Assembly: GCA_900100325.1 (NCBI GenBank)
Contig: LT629697.1
Span: 744,001 to 808,000 of the forward strand
Origin: Frankineae bacterium MT45
Lineage (GTDB): Bacteria > Actinomycetota > Actinomycetes > Mycobacteriales > Jatrophihabitantaceae
Direction of reading: 5' to 3'
Length of the DNA: 64,000 nucleotides
Translations under genes and position numbers: made by a program
Notes under the pieces: model-generated
Database searches by the model: none
Seen by the model: only the letters and a program-made list of their open reading frames with translations
Told to the model about the DNA's origin: nothing
In this document: positions 18,493 to 26,895 of the stretch, piece after piece
How positions within the stretch are numbered: the first letter of the stretch is position 1
How the letters are laid out: each line of letters begins with the position of its first letter

Positions 18493-19899
18493 TCAAAGTC
18501 GCGCGACATTGCCGGGAGTTTTCGCATTCAATTGCATCGATAGTGAATTGGCATGCCTATCGATAGTTGGCAGTGCGACCTGACGGCTGCAAATGACGGC
18601 AGCTCCACCAAGCAACAGCACGCACATACGTTGTCGAACAAACAACTTAACGTCGGTCAGACTCTGTGGCACGCTGACCCCTGTAAAGCTGAAGAGCCGC
18701 GTGTCCCCAGTTCGAGTCTGGGAGGAGCCACCAGATTGAATCATCCTGAAGTCGTTGCCGTTTCTGCCGCTTGACGGCTGGTTTCGACGGCTACGGCGAC
18801 CGTCACCAACAAGCACATCCTGCAGTTGTTCCAATGCTCTGACCTGCCCACTGATGTCGGCATGTTGGTAGAGCTGCTGAGTCGTGGTGATGTTCGCGTG
18901 GCCGAGTACGAGCTGGGCATCCCGTGTCGGCAGTCCCGTGTTCTTGAGTAGCGTCGCCGTGGTGTGTCGTAGCTGGTGCAGGGTGATTGTCGGCAGGCCG
19001 TTGTGTTTGCTGATCCGTTTGAAGGCGCGTAGCACGTTGCCGGGCTCGATCGGGTTGCCGAATTTACTCAGGAAGACCAGTGCGTCATCGGACACTTCGT
19101 TCGGGCGGTGGGCGAGCAGCGCCTCTCGGGCTAGCCCGAGCAGCGGGAGGTCGCGGCAGCCGGCGTTGGTCTTGAGCGGCCCGACGTGTAGTTCACGGTC
19201 ATAGCGTTGCAGCTGCTGTCTGACGTGAATGCGTTCCTCTTCGAAGTCGATGTCAAGCCATCGCAGCCCGAGTACTTCGCCTCGCCGAAGTCCGTAGAGC
19301 GCGACCAGCAACAGGATCGGATAGAACGGCTCGTCCGAGGCCACCTTAAGAAAGGTGGCGACCTGCTCGGCGGACCAGGGATGGATCTCCTGTCGCCGGT
19401 AGGTGGGAAGTTCGACGTGGTGTGCAACATTGCGTACGACGAGTTCTTCTCGTTGAGCACGCGTGAGTGCTGCTGACAGCACCGTGCGCTGCTTCTGCAC
19501 GGTGCGAATTGACTTGCCAGCGTCGAGTTCTCGCTGAAGGTGGCGCTGCAGTTCTGTGACACTCAGACTGCTGAGCGACTTGCCGCCGATGCCACTCCGA
19601 AGGTGGTTCTCGACGACGCCCTTGTAGAGCAAGTACGTCGTGGGCTTCCGTGTCTTCCGCACGATTGGAAGCCAGTAGTCGAAGTAGTCCGCTAGGCGCC
19701 AGGAACGTTCGGGGACCGGCACGCCGTGATTGGCGCTATGAAGTTTCTCAATCAGTCGGGAGTGGGCTTCTGTCCGCGTGGACCCGTAGACGCGGATGCG
19801 TTTGCGATTGCCAGCGCTGTCGAGCAGCCAGGCGGCACCTTCCCATCGGCCGTCTTTGCGTCGATAGACCGATCCTTCACCGTTAGCGCGCCGGCTCAT
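18493..19899 (-). CDS. int: tyrosine recombinase / integrase
   Basis: 468 residues as read. N-terminal AP2-like arm-binding strand domain (GEGSVYRRKDGRWEGAAW), SAM-like core-binding domain (about 65-165), and a catalytic domain. Active-site Arg lies in LYGLRRGEVLGLRW, the HxxR box in LHQLRHTTATLL, and a second His plus nucleophile Tyr in LGHANITTTQQLYQHAD. Residues from about 389 on are not native protein: 389-406 are the antisense of a tRNA 3'-half at 18681-18733 and the last 60 come from DNA beyond it. The start overlaps the excisionase stop by 4 bases. It drives integration/excision of the conjugative element to its right. Confidence 0.93.
   Translation of the reverse strand: MSRRANGEGSVYRRKDGRWEGAAWLLDSAGNRKRIRVYGSTRTEAHSRLIEKLHSANHGVPVPERSWRLADYFDYWLPIVRKTRKPTTYLLYKGVVENHLRSGIGGKSLSSLSVTELQRHLQRELDAGKSIRTVQKQRTVLSAALTRAQREELVVRNVAHHVELPTYRRQEIHPWSAEQVATFLKVASDEPFYPILLLVALYGLRRGEVLGLRWLDIDFEEERIHVRQQLQRYDRELHVGPLKTNAGCRDLPLLGLAREALLAHRPNEVSDDALVFLSKFGNPIEPGNVLRAFKRISKHNGLPTITLHQLRHTTATLLKNTGLPTRDAQLVLGHANITTTQQLYQHADISGQVRALEQLQDVLVGDGRRSRRNQPSSGRNGNDFRMIQSGGSSQTRTGDTRLFSFTGVSVPQSLTDVKLFVRQRMCVLLLGGAAVICSRQVALPTIDRHANSLSMQLNAKTPGNVARL
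18681..18733 (+). other. tRNA 3'-half: attachment-site copy inside int
   Basis: A complete tRNA 3' half without its 5' half. T-stem CCCAG/CTGGG (18706-18710, 18718-18722) around loop TTCGAGT, acceptor strand AGGAGCC (18723-18729), discriminator A and CCA (18731-18733). Upstream CTGTAAA resembles a tRNA-Tyr(GTA) anticodon loop with a 13-base variable region; a CTGAAGA (Phe-like) register is the alternative. No 5' half starting GGCTCCT is found upstream, so it is an att remnant rather than a gene. It sits in the 3' coding end of int, as attP sites often do. Confidence 0.65.
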
Positions 19900-20117
19900 C
19901 GGTCGCCTCCCTCGGTGCTGAGGTGTTCGAGGAGGCTAGCCACGTCCTCTGGCCTTACGAGGCGTCGGCTACCAATCTTCACCGTGCGCAGCTGCCTTGC
20001 TTGCACCAGCCGATAGAACATCCATCTGCTGATGCGGAGCTGGGCACAGGCTTCCGGCACTGTCAGCAGCAATGGCTGGTTCGCCCCGACGCTGTCATGG
20101 TTAGTCCCCGCGTTCAT
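19896..20117 (-). CDS. xis: excisionase / helix-turn-helix (MerR-like HTH_17) protein
   Basis: 73 residues. The core LLTVPEACAQLRISRWMFYRLVQARQLRTVKIGSRR is a typical excisionase-family winged HTH that binds att DNA and bends it for excision. Its stop overlaps the integrase start by 4 bases (ATGA-type), so the two are co-translated. The upstream ImmA gene ends 3 bases inside its start. This order, regulator pair then xis then int, is common in actinobacterial integrative elements. Confidence 0.88.
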   Translation of the reverse strand: MNAGTNHDSVGANQPLLLTVPEACAQLRISRWMFYRLVQARQLRTVKIGSRRLVRPEDVASLLEHLSTEGGDR

Positions 20118-20797
20118 GCTCGTACCTCGCTACCGGGCAGGTCGAGCGCGATGTCAACGTTCGAAGGCAATGCACCCGGCGCTGGCTGCTGCTGTCCGTC
20201 CCACGTGAGCGCCGGCGGTTGGTCGCTCAGGTGCAGCTGGCAGAGGCGCCGAGTCATGGCAAGCTCGGAAACATCGAAGAGCTCGGCCAACTCAGCCGGG
20301 TTCTGGCTGAGGCTGAAGAACGCAGCCTTGAGATGTCGCTTTGGCATCAGCACGCAGCCGGCGAAATAGTCGGCGATATATTCAACGGGTTCGAGCCCTT
20401 CGTAGCGGCGTCCGCGGTGAGGCACGAACCCGCGGCTGCCATGGTCCACGATGTGCTTGAACTCGTGCAGCAAGGTGAAGCGCTGGCGGGTGTCGGGTTC
20501 GGAGGCGTTGAGGCAGATAATCCAGCACTCACGGCCGCTGTCCCAGGTACCGCCGCCGGAGGCGATGTCCTCCGGAAGGTCGGGGTCGTATTCGACGACG
20601 ATTCGTGGCAGGTCGCTGACGATCTCCACAGGGACCGGAACGTCGTGGATGCCGTGAAGTTTGAGCAAGCGGTTGGCTTGCAGTTCGGCGATGGTGAGAG
20701 CCTCGTGCAAGTGCAATGGTTCCCTCGGGATGAGCGCCCGGAGGGCAGCCAGAACGTTTGGGCTTCCGTGGGGTTCTGCGTCGGGGTTGTAGTGCAT
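20114..20797 (-). CDS. ImmA/IrrE-family zinc metallopeptidase
   Basis: About 227 residues. Zinc-binding HEFKHIVDH motif at about residue 110, preceded by RQRFTLLHEF, with downstream EYIADYFAGCVLMP carrying the third metal-ligand region. Such proteases cleave partner XRE repressors and de-repress excision or transfer genes. The ATG at 20797 has an excellent AAAGGAGG six bases upstream and is preferred to a start 21 codons earlier. It follows the XRE gene by 28 bases in the same operon, so that repressor is its likely substrate. A C-terminal tail of about 50 residues is proline/glutamine-rich. Confidence 0.9.
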   Translation of the reverse strand: MHYNPDAEPHGSPNVLAALRALIPREPLHLHEALTIAELQANRLLKLHGIHDVPVPVEIVSDLPRIVVEYDPDLPEDIASGGGTWDSGRECWIICLNASEPDTRQRFTLLHEFKHIVDHGSRGFVPHRGRRYEGLEPVEYIADYFAGCVLMPKRHLKAAFFSLSQNPAELAELFDVSELAMTRRLCQLHLSDQPPALTWDGQQQPAPGALPSNVDIALDLPGSEVRA

Positions 20798-20825
20798 GGC
20801 GGTCCTCCTTTCGGTTAGGTTGTGG

Positions 20826-21221
20826 CTAGGGTCGTTCGTCCTCGTGATTCTGCGGTCCACTGACGCCGTGCAGTTCGATGAGCTTGTCGGCGAAGCGTTC
20901 GAGGGTGGCTATTGATACTTCGTTCAGGTCTTGGTACTTCGCACGCAGGTAGGGGCGCAGCGTGGGCAGTTCATCAGCGGGCAGCCATTCGGCGATGAGG
21001 AAAAGGTCGACCATCCGAAGGTTTAGTACCTTCGCTATGTCTTTTAGCGTCTCCGGTAGTGGGCTGAGGTTGGTTCCCGCCTCAAGGACGCAAATCGTTG
21101 AGATGCTGACACCGGTCTCGCTGGCTAGCTGACGCATGGACAATCCCATACGTTCGCGGTTCTCGTTCAATAGACGACCGAGCTCGCGTGCCTGATCTTC
21201 AGTTAGCGATGTCTTTCTCAT
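20826..21221 (-). CDS. XRE-family transcriptional regulator (ImmR-like)
   Basis: 131 residues. N-terminal HTH_3: LGRLLNENRERMGLSMRQLASETGVSISTICVLEAGTN, then a C-terminal helical region (AKYQDLNEVSIATLERFADKLIELHG). The ATG at 21221 has GGAAGG about 6 bases upstream and is preferred over the ATG four codons before. It lies directly upstream of ImmA/IrrE. By analogy to ImmR-ImmA of ICEBs1, it probably represses element genes until cleaved. The AT-rich 21230-21330 stretch upstream is the likely promoter/operator. Confidence 0.88.
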   Translation of the reverse strand: MRKTSLTEDQARELGRLLNENRERMGLSMRQLASETGVSISTICVLEAGTNLSPLPETLKDIAKVLNLRMVDLFLIAEWLPADELPTLRPYLRAKYQDLNEVSIATLERFADKLIELHGVSGPQNHEDERP

Positions 21222-21333
21222 TTCACCTTCCATTTTATGCTATTTCGTTCGTCTGAACAAACACGATTTGCAATTCTGCGAGTTGGAATGGAAAAGGCTA
21301 GGCATTCCTATTTGTATTCTTTCTTGTGAGTCG

Positions 21334-21993
21334 CTAAGGGTCCCGAAATACCCAGACGCCCTCCTTCCCGGGCCGGTCATAGACCTGGACGGCGTCGCTG
21401 ATCTCCAAATCAAGTGCTAGGCCCGCCGTGTTGAGCTGCACGTACGGCCGCAGGCCGACCGGTATCCGCTCGTCGAGGAGTTGGTCGTAGCCAGCTGCTT
21501 CCACAAGTTCGAGTACGTAGTCGTGCAGCGAGCCGTAGTGGCCGACGAAGGCAGACGAGAATTGGTCGAGGCGCTCGGCGTCGCCGTCAACGGCATGAGC
21601 CCAGGCAGCGAACGCGTCTCCGTGCTCCGCGATGCCCCGGCCGACGCGGGTCACGTAGTGCAGGTCGTCGTGTTCACCGATTCGGAGCGGCCCGAAGTTG
21701 TCGTGGTCGAAGATGCCCCAGTCCTCGGCAACGTCCCCGTTCTGGTGTGCGGTCGGCGACGCGGCGAGCATGGCCGTGATGTCGGTCCAGACCGTGTCGA
21801 GATCTCGGGCCGCGTCGATCCACTGTCCGTGGAGTACTCCGTTGTTGTAGTCGAGCCAGGAGCCGACCCAGATACGTGGCCGTTCGGACGGCGCGGCGGG
21901 CGGGTGTTCCGCTGAGACGTTGGATGGCTCTACCGTATGAGGCGCTGAAATGGGGTACTGAGTGCGCTCGTCGTGATGGTGTTCGTTATGCAT
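21334..21993 (-). CDS. ardA: antirestriction protein, ArdA family
   Basis: 219 residues, of which about the first 40 are a histidine/proline-rich extension. ArdA signatures follow: RIWVGSWLDYNNGVLHGQWID, EDWGIFDHDNFGPLRIGEHDD, and an acidic surface throughout. ArdA dimers mimic B-form DNA and block type I restriction enzymes on entry into a new host. The start has AAAGGAGGTG 6 bases upstream, one of the best ribosome sites in the window, which fits a gene expressed early after transfer. It sits among conjugation and methyltransferase genes of the element. Confidence 0.92.
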   Translation of the reverse strand: MHNEHHHDERTQYPISAPHTVEPSNVSAEHPPAAPSERPRIWVGSWLDYNNGVLHGQWIDAARDLDTVWTDITAMLAASPTAHQNGDVAEDWGIFDHDNFGPLRIGEHDDLHYVTRVGRGIAEHGDAFAAWAHAVDGDAERLDQFSSAFVGHYGSLHDYVLELVEAAGYDQLLDERIPVGLRPYVQLNTAGLALDLEISDAVQVYDRPGKEGVWVFRDP

Positions 21994-22125
21994 GGGTCAC
22001 CTCCTTTCTCATGATGTTGTTGGGTGAGTAGCAGGGGTGGACGGTGAGGTCTGAGCGGATGCTCGTACTCGAACCGTCCAGCCCCTGCCGGTGTGCACCG
22101 AGTCGGTGCGCTGATCGTGCCCGGA

Positions 22126-22488
22126 TCAGCTGTCGCTCGCCTTTCCATCGCTCGGCTTGGCGCCCCGCCCGCGACTGATCGGTATGGCCGACGATGACGG
22201 CTTCTCTGGCGTCGCGGGCTGGTTGCCGAACAAGGTGGCGATGGCGGCTCGCCTCGCAACCGCGTCGCGCTCGATTTCCTCGAGTACGGCGTCGGCTTGG
22301 CCAACGAGCTCCGGTGCGGTCTTGGCCCGCGCGATGTGCGCTTCGATGGCCGTGCGGATTTCGTCGGTGATGGTGCTGGCCCGCAGCTGCGCGATGAGGC
22401 TCAGCTGGGCATGTAGGTCAGGTTCCAATCGGATGGCCAGGGTCTTGACGCCTGCTTTTCCGGTGGAACCGCTGTCCGCGAGGGACAT
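22126..22488 (-). CDS. ribbon-helix-helix-like accessory protein of the conjugative element
   Basis: About 120 residues. Region 12-55, KTLAIRLEPDLHAQLSLIAQ followed by ASTITDEIRTAIEAHI, fits an RHH/Arc-type DNA-binding fold as found in mobilisation accessory proteins; the C-terminus is low-complexity. ATG at 22488 has CGAGGAGGT 6 bases upstream and is preferred to an earlier in-frame start. It is transcribed with the methyltransferase and conjugation genes upstream of it. It may bind the transfer origin or regulate the operon; neither is shown by the sequence. Confidence 0.6.
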   Translation of the reverse strand: MSLADSGSTGKAGVKTLAIRLEPDLHAQLSLIAQLRASTITDEIRTAIEAHIARAKTAPELVGQADAVLEEIERDAVARRAAIATLFGNQPATPEKPSSSAIPISRGRGAKPSDGKASDS

Positions 22489-22586
22489 GGCTACCTCCTC
22501 GGTGCTGGTGCGGACGAGTGGCTCTGCGCAGAGGGCAGAACTCGGTGGTCTCGGCCGCATGACACCGACGAGGCAGGTGGCACCGC

Positions 22587-23510
22587 TCATGCCGCTCTCG
22601 CCCTTGTTCCGATGTCGCTCTCGCGGGCGTCGTGGATGCGCTGCCCGGCAATCGCCGCGAAGTCGGGACTCAGCTCAATGCCCATCCAGTCCCGGCCAAG
22701 TCGCTCGGCGGCTACGGCCGTTGTGCCGGCCCCGAAGAACGGGTCCAGTACGACGCCGCCTTCTGGGCAGCCAGCCAGAATGGCTCGCCGAGCCAGTTCG
22801 ACCGGAAACGTGGCATGGTGTGCGCCGCGGTAGCCAGGGCTCGCGATCTGCCACAGGTCACCCGGGTTCTTCCCAAGCGGATGCCCGACGATGCCACGGG
22901 CGTGGAGGGTGGCCAGCCCGGAAGCGTCGTCGCCGTTCGGGCCACGCCAGACCTCTCGCTGGCGAGATCTCGCTGTTGTCGGCTTCGACGGTGTGCGGCT
23001 GCGATGGGGAACGCGGATGGCGTCGAGGTCGAAGTAGTAGTGCGGCTGCTGGCTGAAGACATAGAGGTATTCCCAAGTGCAGCTCAGCCGGTCGCGCACG
23101 CTGCTGGGCATCGGGTTGGTCTTGGCCCAGACGATCTTGTTGCGGAGCGCCCAGCCCTGCCCGACCAGACGTTCAGCCACCCGTTCCGGGCCGAGCAGCA
23201 GGCTCTTGCGCGGTGCTCCTTCGCGGGCGTGGGTGGCGTAGGAGTCGCCGAGGTTGAGCCACAAGGTGCCCGCCGGTTTGAGGACGCGGCGCACACCTCG
23301 AAGCACGAGGTCGAGTTCGTCCACCCAATGCTCGACGTGGGCTTCAAGGCCGAGTTGCCCTTCGATCTGATAGTCGCGCAGGCGGAAGTAGGGCGGGCTG
23401 GTCAGCACCATGTCAACGGAGTCGTCGGCTAGCTGGGCCAGTTGGGTTGCCGCGTCGCCGATGACGACCCGGTTGCGCCAGTCACCGCTTGTGGTTCGTG
23501 GCGCCCTCAT
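22587..23510 (-). CDS. DNA methyltransferase, N4-cytosine/N6-adenine type
   Basis: 307 residues, beta-class order with catalytic motif IV first: DMVLTSPPYFRLRDY (SPPY, about residue 38-41). The SAM-binding FxGxG motif comes near the C-terminus: VVLDPFFGAGTTAVAAERLGR, with motif WMGIELSPDFAAIA. N-terminal motif GDAATQLAQLADDSVD is typical. SPPY points to N4-cytosine or N6-adenine. No restriction gene is adjacent, so it is an orphan, consistent with self-protection of a mobile element. It overlaps the upstream replication-relaxation gene by 4 bases. Confidence 0.9.
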   Translation of the reverse strand: MRAPRTTSGDWRNRVVIGDAATQLAQLADDSVDMVLTSPPYFRLRDYQIEGQLGLEAHVEHWVDELDLVLRGVRRVLKPAGTLWLNLGDSYATHAREGAPRKSLLLGPERVAERLVGQGWALRNKIVWAKTNPMPSSVRDRLSCTWEYLYVFSQQPHYYFDLDAIRVPHRSRTPSKPTTARSRQREVWRGPNGDDASGLATLHARGIVGHPLGKNPGDLWQIASPGYRGAHHATFPVELARRAILAGCPEGGVVLDPFFGAGTTAVAAERLGRDWMGIELSPDFAAIAGQRIHDARESDIGTRARAA

Positions 23511-24385
23511 GCGGCCCCTCGGAGAATGACCGCCAAGAACTGCTCTGGCGTGGTGATCCGGTAGAGATCGGTGTCGAGCTTCTTCGACCGCTGTATCGCC
23601 GTACGTAGCCCAGTGGCGCGTCGCTCATCCGGCACGACCCACAACACGAGCGGGAAGACGCCGCGCTGGTCCTGTTCGATGCCAGTGCGACGATAGGCCT
23701 CGTACTGCTCGCATTGCTTGACGACGGTCGGCAGGCTCTCGGTGGCCCGGTCGACTTCGATGAACCAGCTGTCCTCGAACTCCGCCGGCAGGCCATCCGT
23801 TCGTGGTGCGGTGACGGCGAACAAGTCGGGTTTGAGGACTTCACGCTGACCGCCGAGACCAACGTGCGAGCGCCAGCAAAGTGGCTCAATCTCGACGGTG
23901 CTCAGCTCGAGCTGGCTGGAGCGTTCGGCCGTGACCAGTGTGAGGTGGGTGTCGGCGATGGCCAAGTAGTGCCGGATGAAGCGCTCGCCTGGTTCACGGA
24001 CCCGACCAACGGCACCGTTCCCGGCACGCAGATTGAGCAGCCGGTGGCCCGGGCTGGCCAGCATCCAGATTGACGAAGCCGATCCAGCTTGCATGCCGCC
24101 AACACGGCGAATCGGGCGCTCCACCAGCTGCCACGATTCCAAGCGCGCGAGGCTGCGTCGACAGCTCCGAGCGCCGGACGTCTGGGTGGCGTGGTCGTGA
24201 AACAGGAACTGCTCAATATGTCGAGTGGTGAGGAAGCGGTGAGCAGCAACAAGCTCAAGTAGACGCAAGTCCCGAGCACTGAGCTGACGTTGCAGGTCAA
24301 GGAGACGCTCGGCACCGAGCCCCCGCCTTCGGCTGGTCCCGGTCATCCCGCTGCCCTCAGCTGATACGCCTTCGGAACGATTCAT
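23507..24385 (-). CDS. replication-relaxation family protein
   Basis: 292 residues of the Replic_Relax type common on actinobacterial conjugative plasmids and integrative elements. The N-terminal winged-helix reads LSARDLRLLELVAAHRFLTTRHIEQFLF and CRRSLARLESWQLVERPIRRVGG. The second half, with DLFAVTAPRTDGLPAEFEDSWFIEVDRATESL, resembles a PD-(D/E)XK-type nuclease fold (…D…ExD), and is where a DNA nicking or binding role would lie. No classical relaxase is seen in the window, so this is the best candidate initiator. A 16-base dyad covers its ribosome site. The next gene (methyltransferase) overlaps its stop by 4 bases. Confidence 0.8.
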   Translation of the reverse strand: MNRSEGVSAEGSGMTGTSRRRGLGAERLLDLQRQLSARDLRLLELVAAHRFLTTRHIEQFLFHDHATQTSGARSCRRSLARLESWQLVERPIRRVGGMQAGSASSIWMLASPGHRLLNLRAGNGAVGRVREPGERFIRHYLAIADTHLTLVTAERSSQLELSTVEIEPLCWRSHVGLGGQREVLKPDLFAVTAPRTDGLPAEFEDSWFIEVDRATESLPTVVKQCEQYEAYRRTGIEQDQRGVFPLVLWVVPDERRATGLRTAIQRSKKLDTDLYRITTPEQFLAVILRGAA

Positions 24386-24401
24386 GCCGAAGTCCTTCGG
24401 C
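24386..24401 (-). promoter_or_regulatory. dyad covering the ribosome site of the replication-relaxation gene
   Basis: Perfect palindrome GCCGAAG-TC-CTTCGGC immediately abutting the start codon. On the mRNA, the AAGGA Shine-Dalgarno lies in its middle, so a hairpin would mask the ribosome site; alternatively it is an operator. Confidence 0.5.
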
Positions 24402-24521
24402 AGTAATCTTTAGGGGCAGCAAATCGGACGCACGGCGCGTACCTCGGTGGGTTCAGGGGTGTGTGACTTGGTAGCGCTGGGCGGCCGACCGGCGCAGCGA
24501 GCGGTACACGGCTGACCCCGG

Positions 24522-26675
24522 TCATGAGGCGCTCCTTCTTCGACGTCCCGTCGGAGTTGCGTTTGGCGTCATGGTGTCCGGCTGGTCCAGCAAGGAGGCG
24601 AAGTCGGCCTCGATTGCCTCGATGCTCTGCCCGTACAGCTCGCGGCTACGAGCACGGATATCTGCCGGGCGACTGATGACTTTCGGGGGCGGTAGCGAAG
24701 TGCCGGAAGCCCAGGGCAGCACGCTGTTGCCCCGGAGCAGCGAGGCGTAGACGTGGTAGGCAGGGAGTGCCGTGAAGTCCTCGGCGCTCAGCACGCTCTG
24801 TCCGGTAGCCATGGCGCGGGCATCAGCCGGCACCAGCTGGAAGGCGATCCGAGAGCGAGCGTTGGCCTCGAATGCCGAGCGCATAGCCGGGCTGAGTTGG
24901 TCGCGGTACTGGTGTGCCACGTGCCAGCCGACCCTGAGCGAGCGGCTGGTGGCGAGGGCGTCGGCAAGGTCCGTTGGGGTCCGCAAATAATCTTGAACCT
25001 CATCGACGTAGACCATGACTGGCGTGCGCGAGTGCTCGGGGACGCTGCGACGTTCACGGATGGCTAGCCACAGATCGGCGATGACAAGTGCCGCGAGCAA
25101 CTCGGCCGTCTCGGGCCCCACGACCCCCTTCTGCAACGGCACGAGCAACACCTTGTTCTTGGTGAGGACATCGCGGACGTTGAACCGTGGGCGGCGCTGC
25201 GCCAATACGTTGCGCAGGTTCGGGCGGAGCAGCGGGCGGAGTTTGTTCTGCAGCGGCGCCACAATCTGGCTCCGGGCATCGTCGGACAGGTTGTTGAACC
25301 AGGCCCAGAACGGTGCGGCAGCGATAGGGTCGGCCTGGATGACATCCGCGGTGACCTTGCGCCGGAAGGCAGCGTTGGTCAGCAGCAACGGCAGCATGAC
25401 AAGCGACGCGTCATCCCGCCGGGATAAGACGTTCAAGCAGTTGAGCAGGATGTCGGTGCTGCGTGGTCCGAGCCCGTCGCCGTACAGCGCTTGGAAGGTG
25501 GCCAGCAACCCGTCGGCCACCACCTCCGGCGAACGTCCATGCCGGGCCAAGGGATTGATGCCGACGGGCGCGCTGTCGGTGCAATCCAGCAGCACCACGT
25601 CATCGCGGCGGCTCGCCGGGATGCGTTCCAGCAGATCCGTGACGAGGTCGTTCGGCTCGATGACGACAACGGGGCGGCCGGCGGCGAGGTCTTGGCAGAT
25701 CAGGTTCTGGAGGAGGGTGGACTTTCCGGTGCCCGTCGGTCCAATCGTCCAGGTGTGGCGCAGGGCGTCGGTGACGGAGTAGCCGAGTCGGCCGGTGATG
25801 CCGGGCGCCAGGGCGTCCGCAACCATGCGATCACCTTTGACCGCGAGCTGCGCCGGCGCGATTTGCTTGGGGTGCAGGGCTGGCATGCCAGGCAGATCGT
25901 CGTCGCCGATCGGCCAGCCGCTGAGGGCGACGGCCTCGCTGACGTTCAGGCGCAGCGGCCACCGCCACGGAGCGGTTGCATTGTTGAGGTGGTTGGCGAC
26001 GTCGTGACTCAGGCTGAACTGCAGCCCCGGTGCCTCGCTGGTACGTAGTGCCGAGTACATGCTGAGTATCAGGCTGCTGCGCCGCTCCCGACTGGCGGCC
26101 GTGGCGCCTAAGCGAACGGCGGCAGCGAAGCCGTGGTCGGCTACCTTGTCGCGGAGTGCGGCGCGCTTCTCGCCGTCGACAGTGCCGCCTTTACCCTGCC
26201 ACGCCACCTGATACCAGGGCATGACGATGGAGGACGGTGACTGGTTCGGCACAGCGAGCGGAATCCGACGCGGTCCGAGGACGAGTTGCACGACGGCTGC
26301 CTCGCCCTTGCTGAGCTGGCTCAGGACCGCCAGGAGCTGCCGGACGACAATCTCAGGGTTGTCGCTGCGCAGCGCCCGATGACGGGTGGACAGTTTCAGC
26401 CGACCCGAAGCGGCGATCTGGGTGCGAGGGTTCTCCGGCTTCGTCAGCTGAATGCCGGGAACTGCTGTCGTGAGTCGCCGTTCGACGTGACGCCAGTGTC
26501 GGAGTGAGGTGCCGAGCAAGTAGCTGACGCCGCTGTCATCTGCGCGCGCTTCGAGTACGAGCACTGGGGACGTCTGATCAGCCGCCCAAGCTCGGACCGC
26601 TGCGACTGGCCCCGCTATGTCGAGCGGGCGGGGCCAGTGCAGTTGCCGCCACGTCAGCCGGTCAGACATCTTCAC
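24522..26675 (-). CDS. conjugative transfer ATPase (TraG/VirD4-HerA-like)
   Basis: 717 residues. An N-terminal region (about 1-270) without recognised motif precedes a P-loop motor domain: Walker A TIGPTGTGKSTLLQNL (about residue 315), RPVVVIEPNDLVTDLL, Walker B VMVYVDEVQDYL, and the sensor region GWHVAHQYRDQLSPAMRSAFEANARSRI. This layout is that of DUF/TraG coupling-type ATPases on actinobacterial integrative elements, which move DNA between mycelial cells or cells in contact. No membrane segment was recognised at its N-terminus. The upstream small gene overlaps its start by 14 bases; about 135 bases separate it from the replication-relaxation gene downstream. Probably the main transfer motor. 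Confidence 0.85.
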   Translation of the reverse strand: MKMSDRLTWRQLHWPRPLDIAGPVAAVRAWAADQTSPVLVLEARADDSGVSYLLGTSLRHWRHVERRLTTAVPGIQLTKPENPRTQIAASGRLKLSTRHRALRSDNPEIVVRQLLAVLSQLSKGEAAVVQLVLGPRRIPLAVPNQSPSSIVMPWYQVAWQGKGGTVDGEKRAALRDKVADHGFAAAVRLGATAASRERRSSLILSMYSALRTSEAPGLQFSLSHDVANHLNNATAPWRWPLRLNVSEAVALSGWPIGDDDLPGMPALHPKQIAPAQLAVKGDRMVADALAPGITGRLGYSVTDALRHTWTIGPTGTGKSTLLQNLICQDLAAGRPVVVIEPNDLVTDLLERIPASRRDDVVLLDCTDSAPVGINPLARHGRSPEVVADGLLATFQALYGDGLGPRSTDILLNCLNVLSRRDDASLVMLPLLLTNAAFRRKVTADVIQADPIAAAPFWAWFNNLSDDARSQIVAPLQNKLRPLLRPNLRNVLAQRRPRFNVRDVLTKNKVLLVPLQKGVVGPETAELLAALVIADLWLAIRERRSVPEHSRTPVMVYVDEVQDYLRTPTDLADALATSRSLRVGWHVAHQYRDQLSPAMRSAFEANARSRIAFQLVPADARAMATGQSVLSAEDFTALPAYHVYASLLRGNSVLPWASGTSLPPPKVISRPADIRARSRELYGQSIEAIEADFASLLDQPDTMTPNATPTGRRRRSAS

Positions 26676-26895
26676 CCTCGGTCTGAGCGTTGATGTCGCG
26701 CGGCTCGGTGTTGGTGGAGGTATCGGTCTCGGCTTCTGCCTCGGCCAGTGCGAGCTGAATTAGGGCCCGTGACAGCTTTCGCAAATCGACCGGGTCGCGT
26801 CGTACCGCTCGGACGGAAATGTTGCGTTGTTGGCCGGCCCCGCGGCGTGTACGACGGGCTTTACCGTCAGGCGCATCTTTGTAGGTTTTTGACAT
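26662..26895 (-). CDS. small basic/acidic hypothetical protein upstream of transfer ATPase
   Basis: 77 residues: a basic N-terminal half (KARRTRRGAGQQRNISVRAVRRD) and an acidic C-terminal tail (EAEAETDTSTNTEP). Strong AGAAGGAGGG ribosome site. Its end overlaps the start of the conjugative ATPase by 14 bases, so it is translationally coupled to it. No family recognised; a DNA-binding accessory of the transfer machinery is a guess. Confidence 0.65.
   Translation of the reverse strand: MSKTYKDAPDGKARRTRRGAGQQRNISVRAVRRDPVDLRKLSRALIQLALAEAEAETDTSTNTEPRDINAQTEGEDV

Noticed and set aside
18681-18733. A functional tRNA gene at this place
   Set aside because: The 5' half (D-arm and 5' acceptor strand) is missing, so it cannot fold as a tRNA.
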